A stretch of DNA of 15,785 bases, taken from NCBI GenBank assembly GCA_002292185.1, contig DBBL01000135.1, positions 1 to 15,785 on the forward strand, written 5' to 3'. Source of the stretch: Akkermansiaceae bacterium UBA985. Its GTDB lineage: Bacteria > Verrucomicrobiota > Verrucomicrobiia > Verrucomicrobiales > Akkermansiaceae. This document shows, one piece after another, positions 13,659 to 15,785 of the stretch; position 1 is the stretch's first letter; the number at the start of each line of letters is the position of its first letter. A program made the position numbers and the translations under genes. The notes under the pieces are model-generated. The model was given only the letters and a program-made list of their open reading frames with translations. It made no database searches and was not told the DNA's origin.

Positions 13659-15785
13659 TTATTGTCTGGTGATATTAAAAGCGATGCTGACTCGCGTGGT
13701 TGTGGATTCGGTTGGTGCTTTGATCTCTATGCGGGATGTGTTGATGCCGCCCTGAGTCATCAATAGCTCACGCACCCCGCGAGCTCTATCTTCAGCCAGC
13801 TTGAGCAGGTCAGCTTGTGTCACATGGAAGGATTTGCGATCTGCTGCTTCCATCTCTTTACGATCTGGTAAAAAGCCTGGGGCCTGCTCTTTTTTTGACA
13901 GGCCTTTGTGGAGTTTTTTAATAGCGCCCTTGCGGTCCTCTCCCTTGGCGATGAGCGCGGCGACGCTTTGTTCAAAACGCAGTTCGCTCAGTGCTTGAGC
14001 GTCTTCTTTGGGTGAGAACGAGGGGCTTAGCTGAATCGTTAAACCTGGGCGAGACTCCATAATCTGGGCGAGTTTGGTAAGCATGTTGGCAGCACTCTTG
14101 GGGGGGCTTGTTTGGCCGGCTTCAAATTCGATAAAGTCCTGCTTCACGCCATCACCATCGGGGAAGAGTCCGCTCAATACGCTTAAGGGCGCAGTAGCGA
14201 TCTTGGTGATCACATTATGGAGGGCATAGGTAATCATGCTGCCATAAGAAAACTTGGGATGATTGATGTCGCCGCTCACGGGAATATCGAGGGCGACCAT
14301 GCCATCTGAATCTTTGAGGATTGCAATAGCGAGTTTTAAGGGGAGGTGAGGTGCATCCGAGTCCTGTACTCGTGGGCCGAATTCCATCTGTTCAATTTCT
14401 AATCCGCTGGAGCCTTCAATGAGGCCGTTATCCATGTGATAATTTAATTGTGCCTTCACTCCGCCGCCGGTCGGGGCGTGGCCGAGCACAGCTACGCTAT
14501 AGCCAGCAAAGGAGGGTATGCTCACGCCATCCGCGGAAATCTTCAAGTGGGTTGATTTAAAAGGCTTCGCGGGTAACATTCTGCCTTTGATTTGTAAGTG
14601 TCCTGATGCACTGCCAGCAAGGCTCATCGCGAGATCCAGTTCGAGGACTTGTTCTGCTGGACTCACATAAGGTCCCATCGTCATGGCGATATCCCTGATC
14701 TCAAGATCGACCGGAGGTTGGACGGACTCGTCCCTGATGTGAACCGTGCTATTGCTGATGGAGCATCTTCGCAAGTTCATGGCAAAGGCATTTGCCCACG
14801 TCTTGGCATTGTGCTCGTTACTGTTTAGTTTCTGGAACAGCTCAGCTGCTTTAGCAATAGCCTCGCCGATGTCTTTGTGTGCAGCGACTAGCCCCAATTG
14901 AGTTTTCTTACTCCGCGTATTCTGCCCAGGGCGCTGAAGTTGCTTATCAGAAAAACTATCACTCGATGGCTGCGGGGAAGCCTTTTCGACCAACTTGATT
15001 TGGCCCTCGCCGTCTCGAACCAGTAACAGTGAAGCAGCATCGACAGTGAGAGAATCGAGGCGCATAGATTGACCTACCAAATCAAAGCAAAACCCATCCA
15101 TGCTGAGTGCGTTGATACGATAAGGCGGCTGTTCATTACCAGGCGTCTGCAGACTGAAGTCTTGAAGGGCTAGTTTGCCGTTGGTTATTCCTAGCTCAGG
15201 TGTCACGGCAAGCGGGCGAAATCTGTAGTCAAAGGACACATCTATGACGCCACTGGCGATCTCTGCGTTAACCATCGTGCTGCCGAAACGGGAAAAATCA
15301 GGAAGTTTCAGCGACTTTAGTGAGACACTGCCGATCGAGCTTAGTGGGTCGAGGCGCAATGAGCCAGTGATCTCCAATTGTTCACCAGCGGTGGTGGCGA
15401 GGCTGAAGCGGTAGGGGTTGTCATTATGGGCATCGGTGCTTAGGTCCTTCATGACAAAGGAAATATCTTTGGCCTCGCGTTCAAAGCTGTGGTCGGCTGT
15501 CTCGGCCTGTAACTGGAGGCCAGCATTGCGAACTTCGAGCTGTCCTATTAACAGTGAGGGGATGACAAAGGGTTCGGAAGGATCTTTGGCAGGGGATTGC
15601 TGCTTTGAGCCAAAAAGGGAGGCGAGGTTGAGTTGGCCAGATTGACTGATATGCAAATCACAGTGCGGCTGATCCAAAATGAGTTCATGCACCACATAGC
15701 AATCACTGAAAAACGAGCTTGGCTGCAGATGAACTCTGAATTGGGCAAATGATGCGGCGACCTTGCCGTCGCTTGTCGTGCCCGT
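13659..15785 (-). CDS. AsmA-like protein with DUF748 C-terminal region, 5' end outside window
   Basis: AsmA-superfamily proteins are inner-membrane-anchored, beta-rich periplasmic proteins. Some help move phospholipid to, or assemble proteins in, the outer membrane. The frame stays open to the right edge with no stop, so at least 708 residues are present and the N-terminus, including any anchor, is missing. A GTG at 15695 should not be taken as the start, because coding-like sequence continues upstream. Near the cut 5' end is the motif ILDQPHCDLHISQSGQLNLA, the typical repeat of this family. The last third matches DUF748: an ITKIATAPLSVLSGLF segment, then FEAGQTSPP, a LTKLAQIMESRPGLTIQLSP strand-helix unit, and LLKLAEDRARGVRELLMTQG close to the stop. 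There is no terminator hairpin with a U-tract downstream. The substrate is unknown. Confidence 0.88.
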   Translation of the reverse strand, partial: TGTTSDGKVAASFAQFRVHLQPSSFFSDCYVVHELILDQPHCDLHISQSGQLNLASLFGSKQQSPAKDPSEPFVIPSLLIGQLEVRNAGLQLQAETADHSFEREAKDISFVMKDLSTDAHNDNPYRFSLATTAGEQLEITGSLRLDPLSSIGSVSLKSLKLPDFSRFGSTMVNAEIASGVIDVSFDYRFRPLAVTPELGITNGKLALQDFSLQTPGNEQPPYRINALSMDGFCFDLVGQSMRLDSLTVDAASLLLVRDGEGQIKLVEKASPQPSSDSFSDKQLQRPGQNTRSKKTQLGLVAAHKDIGEAIAKAAELFQKLNSNEHNAKTWANAFAMNLRRCSISNSTVHIRDESVQPPVDLEIRDIAMTMGPYVSPAEQVLELDLAMSLAGSASGHLQIKGRMLPAKPFKSTHLKISADGVSIPSFAGYSVAVLGHAPTGGGVKAQLNYHMDNGLIEGSSGLEIEQMEFGPRVQDSDAPHLPLKLAIAILKDSDGMVALDIPVSGDINHPKFSYGSMITYALHNVITKIATAPLSVLSGLFPDGDGVKQDFIEFEAGQTSPPKSAANMLTKLAQIMESRPGLTIQLSPSFSPKEDAQALSELRFEQSVAALIAKGEDRKGAIKKLHKGLSKKEQAPGFLPDRKEMEAADRKSFHVTQADLLKLAEDRARGVRELLMTQGGINTSRIEIKAPTESTTTRVSIAFNITRQ

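Noticed and set aside
13519..13755. 78-residue plus-strand frame across the end of the AsmA-like gene
   Set aside because: It reads through the 13-bp duplication and then the antisense of the AsmA C-terminus, has no ribosome site and matches no family I know.
15418..15645. 75-residue plus-strand frame opposite the AsmA-like gene
   Set aside because: Antisense shadow of a frame with clear AsmA-family motifs.
1..15785. CRISPR array, insertion sequence or toxin-antitoxin pair
   Set aside because: The only repeats are three short tandem runs (18, 16 and 13 bases). No spacer pattern, transposase motif or small toxin-like gene pair was found.

Overview
The window is about 15.8 kb of dense bacterial chromosome. 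It carries eleven confident protein genes, one tRNA gene and one roughly 500-base gap. Two of the genes (secG, and an AsmA/DUF748 gene) run off the edges. The genes suggest a Gram-negative, heterotrophic, two-membrane bacterium: SecG with a Pro/Ala/Glu/Val-rich tail, a DUF374 acyltransferase, an OmpA-like envelope protein, an AsmA/DUF748 protein and a compact ValS. Weak or absent Shine-Dalgarno sequences, middling GC and this gene style would fit the PVC group, perhaps Verrucomicrobiota. That placement is an inference from style, not from a diagnostic marker.

Layout. Positions 1-4979 form a plus-strand run: secG (partial), a rhomboid-family serine protease 8 bases later, a xylulokinase-type FGGY sugar kinase, a DUF374 lysophospholipid acyltransferase and folD. 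Positions 5026-7522 are minus strand: tsaD, then a membrane-anchored coiled-coil protein with an OmpA-like end. valS starts divergently from tsaD and is followed on the plus strand by an unusual membrane protein (10401-11525). That protein has a DUF4332-like helix-hairpin-helix N-terminus and a four-cysteine zinc-ribbon-like C-terminus. It converges on a minus-strand tilS-dtd pair, with a hairpin between. A plus-strand tRNA-Thr(CGT) starts just upstream of tilS. After the tRNA come about 500 bases with no confident gene, then a minus-strand AsmA/DUF748 gene that continues past the right edge.

How the genes relate. The middle is rich in translation-fidelity genes: tsaD (t6A37 in ANN-decoding tRNAs), valS, dtd (removal of D-amino acids from tRNA), tilS (lysidine in tRNA-Ile) and a tRNA-Thr whose U36-A37 makes it a predicted TsaD-pathway substrate. 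The flanks are rich in envelope genes: SecG, rhomboid, acyltransferase, OmpA-like and AsmA-like.

Most of the window is ordinary core genome. I found no CRISPR array, insertion sequence, phage gene or defence cassette. The points most worth a second look are the zinc-ribbon/helix-hairpin-helix membrane protein, the gap after tRNA-Thr (a hairpin touching the tRNA 3' end, a possible folded RNA, an open frame without a start, and a 24-codon membrane micro-ORF), the long repetitive SecG tail, and the conflict between the tilS reading frame and a probable tRNA promoter.
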